From Treponema sp. (GTDB lineage: Bacteria; Spirochaetota; Spirochaetia; Treponematales; Breznakiellaceae): a stretch of 5,493 bases of DNA. Of this stretch, positions 5,312 through 5,493 are shown piece by piece; positions within the stretch are counted from its first letter, which is position 1, and each line of letters starts with the position of its first letter. The position numbers and the translations under genes were made by a program. The stretch is taken from contig JAIROB010000222.1 of assembly GCA_031257695.1 (NCBI GenBank), positions 1 through 5,493 on the forward strand, read 5' to 3'. The notes beneath the pieces were generated by a model. The model worked only from the letters and a program-made list of their open reading frames with translations. It had not been told where the DNA came from and ran no database searches.

Positions 5312-5493
5312 ATGAAACGAAGACTGATAACCTCCGCCCTGCCCTATGTGAATAATGTCCCCCACCTGGGCAATCTCATCCAGGTCTTGTCCGCGGACGC
5401 CTTCGCGCGGTTCTGCCGGCTCCGGGGTTATGAAACCCTCTATATTTGCGGCGCCGACGAATACGGCACCGCCACGGAGAACCGGGCCGCGGA
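5312..5493 (+). CDS. metG: Methionyl-tRNA synthetase, N-terminal part
   Basis: The first 60 codons of MetRS, which charges tRNA-Met with methionine using ATP; the gene is cut by the window's right edge. The reading starts [26 protein letters not shown] (residues 17-21) is the class I HIGH-type signature of MetRS, and [10 protein letters not shown] (48-57) is the strongly conserved following motif, with the glycine-aspartate typical of the active site. The connective domain, zinc-binding knuckle, KMSKS loop and anticodon-binding domain all lie beyond the edge, so the subtype and any C-terminal fusion cannot be judged. The ATG is chosen because it begins the conserved first strand. It lacks a Shine-Dalgarno and has a promoter immediately before it. 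It lies 54 nt after ruvA on the same strand. Confidence 0.96.
   Translation, partial: MKRRLITSALPYVNNVPHLGNLIQVLSADAFARFCRLRGYETLYICGADEYGTATENRAA

Overview
This GC-rich (high fifties percent by eye), tightly packed bacterial segment looks like an ordinary chromosomal housekeeping and accessory region. It most likely comes from a spirochaete of the Treponema lineage, perhaps a higher-GC, gut-type relative. That guess rests on the style of the MetRS N-terminus, the beta-propeller lipoprotein paired with a one-TM protein, and a YprB/MrfB-type exonuclease in a repair context. It is inference; the window has no rRNA or other decisive marker.

Layout. Bases 1-192 hold no confident gene: there are open-frame fragments running off the left edge and small hairpins just past the end of the first gene. 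Two minus-strand units follow. The first (promoter near 1032-1060) encodes a four-TM membrane protein of unknown function and then, 9 nt after its stop, a MutT-type Nudix hydrolase that starts with TTG. The second (promoter near 2895-2923) encodes a lipoprotein predicted to fold as a six-bladed beta-propeller. It is translationally coupled by a GTGA overlap to a single-pass membrane protein with an extracytoplasmic domain. The two products probably act together at the cell envelope.

Bases 2889-3037 form a divergent promoter region with an A-tract-rich island. From there a plus-strand unit runs rightward: a DEDD-family 3'-5' exonuclease-like protein (YprB/MrfB-like), a YpeA-like GNAT acetyltransferase overlapping it by 26 nt, and ruvA, the Holliday-junction-binding subunit of RuvAB. 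Exonuclease plus RuvA gives this unit a DNA-repair flavour. metG (methionyl-tRNA synthetase) then starts from what looks like its own promoter and is cut by the right edge after 60 codons.

The most notable regulatory pattern is that all four sigma70-like promoters I can place sit very close to their start codons. For the lipoprotein and metG genes the predicted transcription start falls on or within 2 nt of the ATG and no Shine-Dalgarno is visible, which suggests leaderless mRNAs. I see no CRISPR array, tRNA, insertion sequence, phage gene or obviously novel defence system.
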